A stretch of DNA of 64,000 bases from NCBI GenBank assembly GCA_024809215.1, contig JANUBW010000004.1:124001-188000 (forward strand), in the 5' to 3' direction. The notes beneath the pieces were generated by a model. The model saw nothing but the letters and a program-made list of their open reading frames with translations, did no database searches and was not told the DNA's origin. This DNA comes from Niastella sp. OAS944. Lineage in GTDB: Bacteria; Bacteroidota; Bacteroidia; Chitinophagales; Chitinophagaceae. Each line of letters begins with the position of its first letter. Within the stretch, counting starts at the first letter, position 1. Made by a program: the position numbers and the translations under genes. Of this stretch, positions 17,323 to 26,040 are shown one piece after another.

Positions 17323-18648
17323 TCATTTTTTAATACTGTAAGTAATATTGTCAAAGAGACGTTCTATCAGTTTCCTGTCTTTGGTAATTATTTCAGCACT
17401 TCCTGTGGCTTCGTGTTTAAAATCCAGTATCTGACCATAGTTGGTGGTAAGCCCCTTGTCGAATTTGATCGTAACAAGGTAAATTCCCATGCCGGCATCT
17501 TTCGTTCGGTCGCTGACTGTAGTAAGGGATATGGAAGCCACAGTACCTTTTACGGAACCGTACTCCGTGTATGGGTAATCGTTGAGCTTTACAATCACTT
17601 CCTGCCCTGTTTTTACTTTTCCAGCCCCTACAGCAGGGAGTAACACCTGGCCATACGGCGCTGAAATGGTTGGAAGTATCGTACATACCGGCTCGCCAGC
17701 CTGTACAAACTGTTTATTTGTCCAGAATTTCAAAAACTGGATGTGCCCGTCAAAAGGGGCACGTAACACATATTTTTTTTCCCAGGTATTTATATTATCC
17801 ATCAGGTCGTAGTACGCCGCCATAATGCTTAGTTCCAGTTCTCTTTTTTTCTCCTGCTTCTGTACTTGCAGTTCCGCGATCCTGCCCTGTGTTTGCTGCG
17901 ACTCTTTACGGGAGGTAATGTAATTTTTCAGGGCGTTATTCCTGTCGGCTTTGCTGCCAAGCAGTGATTGTTTGGATCTGTCGAATTCAGCTTCCGCAGC
18001 GATCTTATTGGAAAACAGAATGGAATCTCTTCGAAAAGCCTTGTTTATATAGTTGTCGTTTTCTTCAGAAATGCTTACCACCGCTTCACCAATGGATACT
18101 TCTTTTTGTTGTTCGGCGTTCAGCAATAAAAGGCTGGCGATCTGTTTATCATAAATGCGGTCAGTATTGAAATTATACATTTGGTGAAGACTGTTTAAAA
18201 AGATGTAAAATTTACCGGTGAGTTCCCCGAGTGCTATTCCCGGGGGTAACACCTTTAAAATATCGGTGCTAACCGGCTCGTCTACATGAAATCGCTGTAA
18301 CATACTCTTTATCATTTGCACTGTATCATACGATACACCGTTTTCGATGATGGCAACGGCGGATTCTTTTTTTACAGGCGAGAGGCTGCTACCTCCGTTC
18401 AGGTTTAATTGACCCGTACTGGTGGCAACCAGTTTTACCGGCGATACAGGTGTATTGATTACAATGCTTCCGGTAACTACGTCGGGGTATCGGATCACCC
18501 AACCAAAAAAAAGCAGCAGGATAAGTAAGCCGGTAAGTATGGCAACCACCATGCTTCCAAAACTACCAGGCATGCGGTCAATAATATCCTGTACTTCTTC
18601 TGACCGGTGTTGATTATTATACTTGTTTGTGGTGTTCTCCGATTGCAT
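17323..18648 (-). CDS. HlyD-family membrane fusion protein
   Basis: A protein of 441 aa: short cytoplasmic start, one transmembrane helix (VVAILTGLLILLLFFGWVI, about 33-52), then the periplasmic barrel-sandwich and coiled-coil region (TSRKESQQTQGRIAELQVQ) and a beta-barrel with YVLRAPFDGHIQFLKFW and ICTIL-like elements (VCTILPTISAPYGQVLLP). It links the inner-membrane ABC exporter to an outer-membrane channel in type I secretion. It overlaps the exporter gene by 32 bases and precedes the precursor gene by 62. No TolC-like gene is in the window. Confidence 0.9.
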   Translation of the reverse strand: MQSENTTNKYNNQHRSEEVQDIIDRMPGSFGSMVVAILTGLLILLLFFGWVIRYPDVVTGSIVINTPVSPVKLVATSTGQLNLNGGSSLSPVKKESAVAIIENGVSYDTVQMIKSMLQRFHVDEPVSTDILKVLPPGIALGELTGKFYIFLNSLHQMYNFNTDRIYDKQIASLLLLNAEQQKEVSIGEAVVSISEENDNYINKAFRRDSILFSNKIAAEAEFDRSKQSLLGSKADRNNALKNYITSRKESQQTQGRIAELQVQKQEKKRELELSIMAAYYDLMDNINTWEKKYVLRAPFDGHIQFLKFWTNKQFVQAGEPVCTILPTISAPYGQVLLPAVGAGKVKTGQEVIVKLNDYPYTEYGSVKGTVASISLTTVSDRTKDAGMGIYLVTIKFDKGLTTNYGQILDFKHEATGSAEIITKDRKLIERLFDNITYSIKK

Positions 18649-20899
18649 CTGTTTTCAGTTGACCTTCGTGTTGTGTTAATATGTTTTCAGCCAGCGTTTC
18701 AAACGTTGTTGTTATATCCAGTTGTGACCTTATCAATTGGTGGTACCTGCCCTTCTGCTGCATTAAACTTTCATGATTGCCGGTTTCAACTATGGCACCA
18801 TTCTGCATGACGACAATTTGATCGGCCTTTCGAATCGTGCTTAGCCGATGGGCTACTACAATGACTGTTTTATCCTTAAAAACATTATCCAAAGCCTCCA
18901 CTATTTTTTGTTCATTCAGTGCATCCAGCGAGTTGGTAGCTTCGTCGAAAAAGAGAAAATCAGGATCTTTGTACAACGCACGGGCAATCAGTATCCGTTG
19001 CTTTTGACCTCCGCTCAATCCTCTTCCCTGTTCTCCCATTTTTGTTTGATAACCGAGGGGCAGGCGTTCAATTTCCTGTGCAATATTCGCTGCGTCCAGC
19101 GCCTTTTTTAATCGCAGGTAATCTATTTTTTCAGCATCCAGAACAATATTGTTCAGGATCGTATCATTGAAGATTTTTCCATCCTGCATAACGGCGCCGC
19201 ATCTGTCGCGCCATTGCCTCAGATTTACATTATTGATATTCAGATTGCCTATTAATATTTCTCCGTAGGTAGGTTTGTACAACCGCAGAATTAATTTCAA
19301 TAACGTGGTTTTTCCACTGCCGCTATCCCCGACAATAGCCGTTACTTTTTTTTCAGGAATTTGAAGGTAGATAGATTGTAGTACCGGCGTACTATTAGGC
19401 GTATACTGAAAAAAAACATTATTAAGCGTAATGGTTTTGGTATCGGGCAGGTCTACCGGATTTTCAGCTATGTTTTGATGTTCATCTTCCAACTGATGTA
19501 TTTCGTTCAACCGGAGGAAGCTGATCTTTGCAAATTGGTAATTAACCATAAAGCCTATAAATTGGGCAACAGGGGCATTTAACACGCCAATGATAAATTG
19601 GATAGAGATCATTACTCCAAATGTGATCTCTCCATTTATCACAGCTTTTGCACAAAAAAAAGTAATGATCAGATTCTTGACATTGTCAATAAATTGTGCC
19701 CCGCTGTTTTGAAGGTTGTTTACCTGTAAGGAACGGGTATTGACCTTATACAGTTGCGCCTGGATGTTTTCCCATTTCCATCTTTTGGGCTGCTCATAAT
19801 TGTTGATCTTGATGTCCTGCATGGCGCTGATGGTTTCAACCCAATAGCTTTGGTTTTTTGATATCAGCTCAAAGTATTGCCAGTCCAGTTTTTTTCTCAG
19901 CTTCAAAAAGCCCATTACCCATAAAATGTATAAGGTGCTGCCGACAACAAAAATTAAAAAAACAATTTTGTTATACAGGAGCAGCACTATTCCAAATATG
20001 ACAAACGAAATGGTGGAAAATAGCATGCTGAGCGAATTATTGACAACAAAGTTCCTGATGCGTTCATGGTCGTTGGCTCTTTGTAAAATGTCGCCCGTCA
20101 TTTTATTCTCAAAAAATGTAATAGGAAGAAGCATCAGCTTGTTGAGATAATCCGAAATAAGCGCGATATTCACACGTGAAGTAACGTGCAGCAATATCCA
20201 GTCTCTGGCCATATTTGAAAGCAGGATGCTGATATATATAGCAATATTGGCAATCAATACAAGATTGATGAAATGGATGTCGTTTGTATGAATGCCTACA
20301 TCAATTACCGCTTTTGAAATAAAGGGAAGTAACGACTGTAACAAGGTTACAATGAGCATAACAATGCATAGGTGTACAAAGCTTTTTTTATAGGGTCGCA
20401 GATAGGTGAGAAAGCCAGCAAACGTTTTTCTTTTATTTTCTGTTTCCTGAATTTGTTTTTCATAGAATTCAGGTCCAGGTTCAAAAGCCATTAGTACGCC
20501 CACATTGGCATCCTTTTTTTTGATCCATTTTCGCGCAAACTCATCCGACGTGTATTTTATATATCCTTTGGCCGGGTCCGAAACATAAATAGTGCCTGTT
20601 TTGCGGCGGGTTTTATAAACTACCACAAAGTGGCTGTTATCCCAATGTACAATTACCGGCAGAGGCACTCTGTCCAACAGATCTTTTATCGTACATTTTA
20701 ACGACAAGGTCCTGAATCCTATCTGTTCACCAGCATAACTAAGATCTAACAATGATACGCCTTCCCTCGAAATGCCGCATTTATCCCTTAGATAATGTAA
20801 GGAATAAAACCTGCCGTAATATTTTGCGATCATTTTCAAACAGGCCGGGCCGCAATCCATAATATCAAGCTGTCTGTCTATTGGGAACTTTCGTGGCAT
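18617..20899 (-). CDS. C39-peptidase ABC exporter (PCAT type)
   Basis: A protein of 760 aa. Residues 1-140 are a C39 peptidase: MDCGPACLKMIAKYYG with nucleophile Cys16, VIVHWDNSHFVVV with the His, and VSDPAKG with the Asp. Residues about 165-470 are the ABC transmembrane domain (five to six helices). The C-terminus is the ATPase with Walker A VGDSGSGKTT, signature LSGGQKQRILIARAL and FFDEATNSLD. Such transporters cut GG leaders and export the cargo; the precursor two genes downstream has a matching leader. The C39 active site is intact. Confidence 0.95.
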   Translation of the reverse strand: MPRKFPIDRQLDIMDCGPACLKMIAKYYGRFYSLHYLRDKCGISREGVSLLDLSYAGEQIGFRTLSLKCTIKDLLDRVPLPVIVHWDNSHFVVVYKTRRKTGTIYVSDPAKGYIKYTSDEFARKWIKKKDANVGVLMAFEPGPEFYEKQIQETENKRKTFAGFLTYLRPYKKSFVHLCIVMLIVTLLQSLLPFISKAVIDVGIHTNDIHFINLVLIANIAIYISILLSNMARDWILLHVTSRVNIALISDYLNKLMLLPITFFENKMTGDILQRANDHERIRNFVVNNSLSMLFSTISFVIFGIVLLLYNKIVFLIFVVGSTLYILWVMGFLKLRKKLDWQYFELISKNQSYWVETISAMQDIKINNYEQPKRWKWENIQAQLYKVNTRSLQVNNLQNSGAQFIDNVKNLIITFFCAKAVINGEITFGVMISIQFIIGVLNAPVAQFIGFMVNYQFAKISFLRLNEIHQLEDEHQNIAENPVDLPDTKTITLNNVFFQYTPNSTPVLQSIYLQIPEKKVTAIVGDSGSGKTTLLKLILRLYKPTYGEILIGNLNINNVNLRQWRDRCGAVMQDGKIFNDTILNNIVLDAEKIDYLRLKKALDAANIAQEIERLPLGYQTKMGEQGRGLSGGQKQRILIARALYKDPDFLFFDEATNSLDALNEQKIVEALDNVFKDKTVIVVAHRLSTIRKADQIVVMQNGAIVETGNHESLMQQKGRYHQLIRSQLDITTTFETLAENILTQHEGQLKTDAIGEHHKQV

Positions 20900-20958
20900 G
20901 ATGAGATTAATATTTTATAAGTGATACGGAACGCGCAACCGTTGAAACCGGCAGATAC

Positions 20959-22077
20959 TCAGTAAACATGACGAAAGCTTTCCAATGCTGCTGCCTTCAG
21001 AGAGGCACCAATTACCTGATGCATATCATAATATTGATAACACCCAAGCCGGCCGCCAAAGATCACATTGGGCACATCATCCGCCATTGACTTATACTTT
21101 TTATATAACCGATTGTTTTTTTCATCGTTAATTGGATAATAGGGCTCGGCCTCATCTTTAAAATTCATCGGAAATTCTTTTGTAATAACTGTATGCGGTT
21201 GATCTCCGAATTCGAAGTGCTTGTGCTCGATGATCCTGGTATAAGGAACTTCTCTTTCGGTGTAGTTGATAACTGCATTTCCCTGGAAGTTTTTTATTTG
21301 CTTACGTTCATGTTCAAATCGAAGGCTGCGGTATTCCAACCGGCCGAGCCTGTAGTCGAAAAAGCGATCTATAGAACCCGTAAAAACTATTTTATCGGCA
21401 ACCTCGTGCAAGGCGCTGCGATGGGAAAAGTAATCTGTATTGATTCGAAGTTCAATGCCTTGCAATAGTCCACTTATCAGTGCATTGTATCCCCCTACGG
21501 GAACGCCCTGATATTTGTCGTCAAAATAGTTGTTATCGTACGTTAGGCGCAGTGGTAGCCGCTTAATAATGGATGCCGGCAATTCACAGGCGGGGCGTCC
21601 CCATTGCTTTTCTGTATATCCTTTTATTAACCTGCTGTAAATATCGTCGCCCAGAAGCATCAGGGCCTGCTCTTCGAGGTTCTTCGGCTGCTGCTTTGTA
21701 AAAGGAAGTGTTTGTTCGCGAATTTTTTCCAGTGCCTCGGTTGGAGTAGTAACGCCCCAGAGCTGGTAGAATGTGTTCATGTTAAAAGGCAGATTGTACA
21801 TCTTGCCTTTATAACAGGCCAAAGGGCTATTGGTATACCGGTTAAATGGAACAAAACGATTGACAAACTTCCATATGAATTCGTCGTTGGTGTGAAAAAT
21901 ATGCGCACCGTAATTGTGTACATTTATGCCGTCTACATTTTCGCAATAGGTATTGCCGCCGGCATGATTTCTTTTGTCAATGACCAGGCATCGTTTGCCA
22001 GCTTTGTTCATCTCATAGGCAAATACAGCACCGTATAGTCCTGATCCCACGATCAGGTAATCGTATTTTTTTTGCAT
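20959..22077 (-). CDS. glf: UDP-galactopyranose mutase
   Basis: A protein of about 372 aa from the ATG at 22077 (an upstream in-frame TTG at 22110 is less likely). The N-terminus YDYLIVGSGLYGAVFAYEM is the FAD-binding Rossmann motif; further on are GGNTYCENVDGINVHNYGAHIFHTN and YTEKQWGRPA, hallmarks of Glf. It converts UDP-galactopyranose to UDP-galactofuranose. It is 59 bases upstream of the exporter on the same strand, so galactofuranose may be one of the sugars added by this locus. Confidence 0.93.
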   Translation of the reverse strand: MQKKYDYLIVGSGLYGAVFAYEMNKAGKRCLVIDKRNHAGGNTYCENVDGINVHNYGAHIFHTNDEFIWKFVNRFVPFNRYTNSPLACYKGKMYNLPFNMNTFYQLWGVTTPTEALEKIREQTLPFTKQQPKNLEEQALMLLGDDIYSRLIKGYTEKQWGRPACELPASIIKRLPLRLTYDNNYFDDKYQGVPVGGYNALISGLLQGIELRINTDYFSHRSALHEVADKIVFTGSIDRFFDYRLGRLEYRSLRFEHERKQIKNFQGNAVINYTEREVPYTRIIEHKHFEFGDQPHTVITKEFPMNFKDEAEPYYPINDEKNNRLYKKYKSMADDVPNVIFGGRLGCYQYYDMHQVIGASLKAAALESFRHVY

Positions 22078-22128
22078 AGTATGCAAACTTTCGTTGTCTG
22101 AATTAGTCAACCGGTGAGTAGCGGATGT

Positions 22129-22234
22129 TTTTTGAAAAGGTGTCTGATGCAGTAGTTCCTACGACTGGATTCATAATATTATAACTAAATAATCAAATGC
22201 TGATATTTATTTTTATAAAAAATAAATAAACCTT
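22129..22234. repeat. Copy A of a duplicated ~105-bp segment
   Basis: This stretch, from TTTTGAAAAGGTGTCTGATG to the AT-rich TATTTATTTTTATAAAAAAT, is repeated with about 85-90 percent identity by eye at 24922-25025. In both places it lies directly upstream of a minus-strand glycan gene (glf here). It may carry the promoter of these genes, or mark a past local duplication. Confidence 0.75.
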
Positions 22235-22350
22235 TGTTGTGATTTTTGTTTAGCAAAGTTTTGCACTTTTTGCATTTGCAGAAGACCGTTATATAAATAT
22301 CGTTTTCACTTGATGTGTTTCAGTTCAGTAGAAGTTTAAATTAATAATGT

Positions 22351-23214
22351 ATGGTTGTGGTTAATCTAAAAGGAGGTTTGGGAAATCAGATGTTCCAGTA
22401 TTCGTTCGGAAAAGGGTTGGCCATGTTGCTCAACCAGGAACTTTTCCTCAACACCGGTATATATGATCGCGGAAAAAGTAACCGTCAGTATGACCTCGAC
22501 ATATTTAAGCTGTCAAGCCATAGTATAGCAGGCGGCGAATCAATTTATCGTACTTTAAAAGAAAGTGATGGTCGAATATTCCATGTAAATGAAAAATACT
22601 TTCATTATCACGGCTCATTAATGAAGTCTTTAAAAAAGTATTCATTGGTCATTTCTCCGTCAGACAACGTTCATTGGTTATGTTCAGGTTACTGGCAGTC
22701 ATATAAATATTTTGAACATATGGAATCCGTATTGAGGAATGACTTTACTTTTTGCAATCCAATTCATGAAAAATGGCCCAATATCGCGGAACAAATTGAA
22801 CAACGGAATTCGGTAATGATAAACGTTAGAAGAGGGGATTATTTAAACAAGCTGGATTTTCACGGCGTAGTAGATATGGCATATCTGACGAAAGCCATGG
22901 ACATAGTCTATAAAAATGTTATAGATCCCTGGTTCTGCATTTTTTCCGATGACATGAAGTGGTGCAGAGAGAATTTTGGCGGGCTAAAAAATATTTTCTT
23001 TGTAGATGAAACTTATTATGATCCCAAATACCAGTACTATCTGCAGTTGATGAGTATGTGTAAGCATTTTATAATATCCAATAGTTCTTTTTCATGGTGG
23101 GCCGCCTGGTTATGCCAAAGAAAGAATAAGCTTGTGATCGCACCGAAGAATTGGTTTAAGGATCAGGATATTAATGCAAAAGATCTTCTACCCCCATCCT
23201 GGCTCAGTGTATAG
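22351..23214 (+). CDS. GT11 alpha-1,2-fucosyltransferase-like enzyme
   Basis: A protein of 287 aa beginning VVVNLKGGLGNQMFQYSFGKGLA, the GT11 start motif, with the donor-site motif MINVRRGDY at about 151-159 and SNSSFSWWAAWL near the end. GT11 enzymes transfer fucose from GDP-fucose, usually alpha-1,2 to galactose. It is the only plus-strand gene of the glycan region, divergent from glf across 270 bases that include repeat copy A. No GDP-fucose synthesis gene is in the window. Confidence 0.9.
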   Translation: MVVVNLKGGLGNQMFQYSFGKGLAMLLNQELFLNTGIYDRGKSNRQYDLDIFKLSSHSIAGGESIYRTLKESDGRIFHVNEKYFHYHGSLMKSLKKYSLVISPSDNVHWLCSGYWQSYKYFEHMESVLRNDFTFCNPIHEKWPNIAEQIEQRNSVMINVRRGDYLNKLDFHGVVDMAYLTKAMDIVYKNVIDPWFCIFSDDMKWCRENFGGLKNIFFVDETYYDPKYQYYLQLMSMCKHFIISNSSFSWWAAWLCQRKNKLVIAPKNWFKDQDINAKDLLPPSWLSV

Positions 23215-23237
23215 TGGCGTAATGTTCAGCTAGCGGC

Positions 23238-24005
23238 TTATGTAGAAAATTTCACGGGATGGTATAGTTTGTTTTGTAAGCTGCCAGCTTCCTGCATAAC
23301 AGGCCGGTACCTAACTGTGCACTCGGCGTATTCATTTGTGTAAAACCTGTTTTCAAATCCAGGTTTTACAAAGTGGCCATTTCCGCCAAAATCTAATAAC
23401 TGCAGATCATACAGATGAAAAAGTGTAGCTATCAATACTTCATGATGTCCTTTCCATTGCATAGCCAGCATATCACAAAGGAAGCGAAGCCCTTTATTAG
23501 ATACCCGATATATAGGGTTAAATGATTTCAGCCTTTTTTCATAAGGCACATCATACGTCGGATGTTTCATCGAACTCCACCAATTCCACCCCGGTTCTTC
23601 ATGGAAATGTCGTATTTGAGAAGTAAGCAAGTCAGCATGTTCCAATTCGGAACATGCTTCAAAGAAGTACGTCCATGAACCGGTAAATCTTACATCATCC
23701 TCGATGATCCAGTAGTGATCATATTTAGGATTGTTAAGAAAAAAATCGAGTAACGGAAAGTGGCCATTTACCGGCATCGGCTTTTTATCTAAAAGAAAAT
23801 AACCGAGCTTGCATAAACTGTCATCGGTAAAGATAAAGCTATTGGCCTGGTTAAGGAACGGCGGTAAATCCTTTGTCGGCTGGTGATGATACAGAAATTT
23901 GCTCTTGCCCAACCCTTCCGTACACGCGCTCAGTTCCGTGAATAGGCTGATAGTTGTTGGACAAATGTTATTCGTTAGTAGTAAGAAAACCTGGTTTGTT
24001 ATCAT
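23238..24005 (-). CDS. Putative glycosyltransferase (GT-A-like, EDD motif)
   Basis: A protein of 255 aa without signal peptide. YWIIEDDVRFTGSWTYFFE looks like a GT-A metal-binding EDD motif after a Rossmann-like start (NQVFLLLTNNICPTTISLF). The middle (GWNWWSSMKH, YRVSNKGLRFLCDML) and GHHEVLIATLFHLYDL resemble DUF3405-like and core-2-branching-like transferases; I cannot assign a family with certainty. It converges on the fucosyltransferase (23-base gap) and follows the GT2 gene by 30 bases. Confidence 0.6.
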   Translation of the reverse strand: MITNQVFLLLTNNICPTTISLFTELSACTEGLGKSKFLYHHQPTKDLPPFLNQANSFIFTDDSLCKLGYFLLDKKPMPVNGHFPLLDFFLNNPKYDHYWIIEDDVRFTGSWTYFFEACSELEHADLLTSQIRHFHEEPGWNWWSSMKHPTYDVPYEKRLKSFNPIYRVSNKGLRFLCDMLAMQWKGHHEVLIATLFHLYDLQLLDFGGNGHFVKPGFENRFYTNEYAECTVRYRPVMQEAGSLQNKLYHPVKFST

Positions 24006-24035
24006 AAATCTGGAGAACGTTTGGGAAATACTTCT

Positions 24036-24803
24036 TCAATTACTTTCGTATAAGCCGGGAATATTTGTCAATGAAGGTTTGCTTCTTATGCAATTTCGGG
24101 TAAGAGTTTGAGTATTTGTTTCTTCCAACGCTTCAGCCCCGTCGGAATGATGATGCCGGTAACAATACAACACATTGGGAAAGCAATATGCGTTTTTAAA
24201 ACCGGCAATCTCGAGCAGCGGAAGCATTAATGCCATGTCGCTTTCCATCATAAAAAACGAGCCGTCGTCGTCTTTTAAACTATTGCACTCCGAATCGATG
24301 CTTAGAAATTTTTTAAATAACTTATATTTAAAAGTTTTAAGATGCAAGGCATTCCACCTCGCTTTTCTAATATCTAAAAACTCCTGAGGAGTATAAGGCA
24401 TAAAGTTTCCCATAAACCCGAAGTTGGTAATAAACTGTCCATAGGTAAGTAAAACATTAGGCTCATTATATTTTGCATTCAATAATTGAAATGCGTATTC
24501 GCCAAAAATGTAATCATCGCCATTTACTATTACAATGATATCTTCATCATTAACAGGCAGCGTGGTTAATGAGCGGTAAATAGTTGCTAAAGGGCCTATA
24601 TGTTGTTTATTTCTTAATTGATGAAGGCAAGTGTATTCCTTATCCAACTCTTCAAGCGTGCCATCGGTAGAATCGTCATCCAGTAAATATATCTCGTAAT
24701 TCGTGTAGACCTGGCTAAATATTGAATTAACGCAGTCGACAATAAAGCTACGTGCATTCCTGAAAGGGACCAATACAATCATTTTGTGTAATATGGTGGA
24801 CAT
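24036..24803 (-). CDS. Family 2 glycosyltransferase
   Basis: A protein of 255 aa from the ATG at 24803 (STILHKMIVLVPFRNARSF). An earlier in-frame ATG at 24845 would add residues encoded by the gene remnant beside it and is rejected. GT2 features: VNSIFSQVYTNYEIYLLDDDSTDGT and a DxD-like NGDDYIFGE. It is cytoplasmic and without extra domains. Together with the EDD-type gene it forms a short minus-strand operon next to the secretion locus. Confidence 0.85.
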   Translation of the reverse strand: MSTILHKMIVLVPFRNARSFIVDCVNSIFSQVYTNYEIYLLDDDSTDGTLEELDKEYTCLHQLRNKQHIGPLATIYRSLTTLPVNDEDIIVIVNGDDYIFGEYAFQLLNAKYNEPNVLLTYGQFITNFGFMGNFMPYTPQEFLDIRKARWNALHLKTFKYKLFKKFLSIDSECNSLKDDDGSFFMMESDMALMLPLLEIAGFKNAYCFPNVLYCYRHHHSDGAEALEETNTQTLTRNCIRSKPSLTNIPGLYESN

Positions 24804-24840
24804 TTTTATAATGTTGTTGAGTATATAAGATCGTTTGCCA

Positions 24841-24917
24841 TCCATTCAACCTCTGCGGTTGTGGCGTCTATTGATTCACCGTGAATACGTTATATCTGGC
24901 GGGTACTGGTGATAAAA
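24841..24917 (-). pseudogene. Fragment of an erythromycin-esterase-like gene
   Basis: On the minus strand this stretch matches the start of the gene at 15385-16599 (bases about 16495-16565): shared words include CGCCAG, CAATAGA and the coding pattern TRQ..H.ESIDATTAE against RARQVQHVPGKSIEAAMAD. The reading frame is broken by a stop. It is the only remaining part of a further copy of that gene, lying next to repeat copy B. Confidence 0.5.
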
Positions 24918-24921
24918 CTTT

Positions 24922-25025
24922 CTTTTGAAACGGTGTCTGATGAAGTAGTTCCTACGACTGGTGAGTAATATTATAAATAAATAATGAAATGCTGGTATTT
25001 ATTTTTATAAAGAAAAGCAAATCTT
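24922..25025. repeat. Copy B of the duplicated ~105-bp segment
   Basis: Matches 22129-22234: GGTGTCTGATGAAGTAGTTC and CCTACGACTGG, then ATATTATAA...ATAAATAAT.AAATGCTG and TATTTATTTTTATAAA. Here it lies upstream of the gene remnant and the GT2 gene. Confidence 0.75.
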
Positions 25026-25026
25026 T

Positions 25027-25207
25027 ATGGCGGTTTCTGTAAAACGATCCTACATAGTAAAGATAGCCATCGAACGCTTAAAAGATGCTGAGAAAAAGAA
25101 ACGGTCGTTAACGGACATCCGAATTAAGCAAACTGAAGTGCGAATTAGAGGCAGAGTGGAACCGACGAATTGCCGAACCATATCAAAAACTTTTAGATGC
25201 GCTGTGA
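25027..25207 (+). pseudogene. Frameshifted small coiled-coil-like gene
   Basis: The frame from 25027 reads VSVKRSYIVKIAIERLKDAE and then loses sense. From about 25110 the +1 frame continues SELSKLKCELEAEWNRRIAE and ends QKLLDAL at the TGA 25205-25207. Joined, this gives about 60 residues rich in Lys, Glu and Leu. The sense-looking ends on both sides of a shift suggest a decayed small gene. I do not recognise the family. Confidence 0.35.
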
Positions 25208-25221
25208 ACCTTTTCTTCTGT

Positions 25222-25245
25222 CCCGATGCATCGGGAAACCGCCGA
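25222..25245. repeat. Palindrome CCCGATGCATCGGG with tRNA-like flank
   Basis: A 14-base perfect palindrome at 25222-25235 followed by AAACCGCCGA. In reverse orientation this reads TCGGCGGTTT then the palindrome, the same composite as at 26041-26063 behind the tRNA. The CGGCGGTT part equals the T-arm start of the tRNA-Val here. Confidence 0.6.
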
Positions 25246-25350
25246 CGGATCAGGTTGAATTGTTGGGGGACTCCGGTGCGTTGTTTTGTTACAATACGGC
25301 GTATGTGGCTGTTTTTTGAGCATTGCTACCTGACCTTGATACGTATCTAA

Positions 25351-25668
25351 GCTGCAATGCAGCATCTCTCACTTACTTTGTACCGGTGCCAGGCTGCAAT
25401 GCAGCATTGTTGAGCTGCAATGACCATTGCAAGCAAACTCCGGACCATTGCAACGCAACATTGGTCCGTTGCAACACAACAATGGACCATTGCTGTTTGT
25501 ATTTGACTTGCAAATCACTAACAACGAACATTATCTCACTACAATTTTCAATTGTAAGTGACTTTGAGCTCATTGTAAGCTTGCAATTGCCAAAATACAC
25601 GGAGCAACGCTCCGGAGTTGCGTTGCAATACTCCATTGTATCGTAGCAATGGTCTATTGTAAAGAAGT
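25351..25668. repeat. 21-bp degenerate tandem array (GCAAT/ATTGC type)
   Basis: About 15 units of 21 bases. Anchors: GCTGCAAT at 25351, 25393 and 25414; CCATTGCA at 25424 and 25445, then in phase onward (GTCCGTTGCAACACAACAAT, TCCATTGTATCGTAGCAATG). Many units contain both ATTG and its complement CAAT, so each unit can fold as a small hairpin. A 7-base sub-rhythm is visible. Reading frames on both strands across the array (7-codon repeats) are by-products of the 21-base period. Confidence 0.85.
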
Positions 25669-25874
25669 AACGCCGGAATAAAAAATACCGATCGGTATAT
25701 TATAAGCGTCTTTCGTTAAATCATAATAGCATATTGATAAAAATCAACAGTAGTACAAATTCTCAACTTTTCAACATGGCCCGTTGGTTGTTGGTCAATT
25801 TGATCTGGTGAAGCCAGAAATGAGTTAGGGGCTCGAAAAATTTGTAAGGATTGAAAAAAAAATCTTCTATAAAA

Positions 25875-25905
25875 TTTGTGTTATTAATTAAGAGTCATAC
25901 ATTTG
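25875..25905 (+). promoter_or_regulatory. Promoter of tRNA-Val
   Basis: TTTG at 25875-25878 and TACATTTG at 25898-25905 match the Bacteroidota -33 (TTTG) and -7 (TAnnTTTG) boxes with a 19-base spacer. The expected start of transcription is about 10-15 bases before the mature tRNA end. Confidence 0.75.
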
Positions 25906-25926
25906 CAACCCCAACGACGATTAAAA

Positions 25927-26001
25927 GGGAGTTTAGCTCAGTTGGTTCAGAGCATCTGCCTTACAAGCAGAGGGTCGGCGGTTCGAGCCCGTCAACTCCC
26001 A
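25927..26001 (+). tRNA. tRNA-Val (anticodon TAC)
   Basis: A complete cloverleaf: acceptor GGGAGTT pairs with AACTCCC, D-arm GCTC...GAGC, anticodon arm TCTGC-CTTACAA-GCAGA with anticodon TAC (valine, GTA codon family), T-arm CGGCGGTTCGAGCCCG. The CCA end is not encoded. A consensus promoter lies just upstream and a terminator just downstream. Confidence 0.95.
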
Positions 26002-26009
26002 CAGACAAA

Positions 26010-26040
26010 GGTTCACAGCAATGTGAGCCTTTTTATTTTT
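26010..26040 (+). terminator. Terminator of tRNA-Val
   Basis: GGTTCACA-GCAA-TGTGAGCC forms an 8-bp stem (one G-T pair) with a 4-base loop, followed by TTTTTATTTTT. Confidence 0.85.

Noticed and set aside
25323-25646. Plus-strand 107-aa and overlapping minus-strand 87-aa proteins
   Set aside because: Both are 7-codon repeats produced by the 21-bp array; open frames on both strands show this is not coding.
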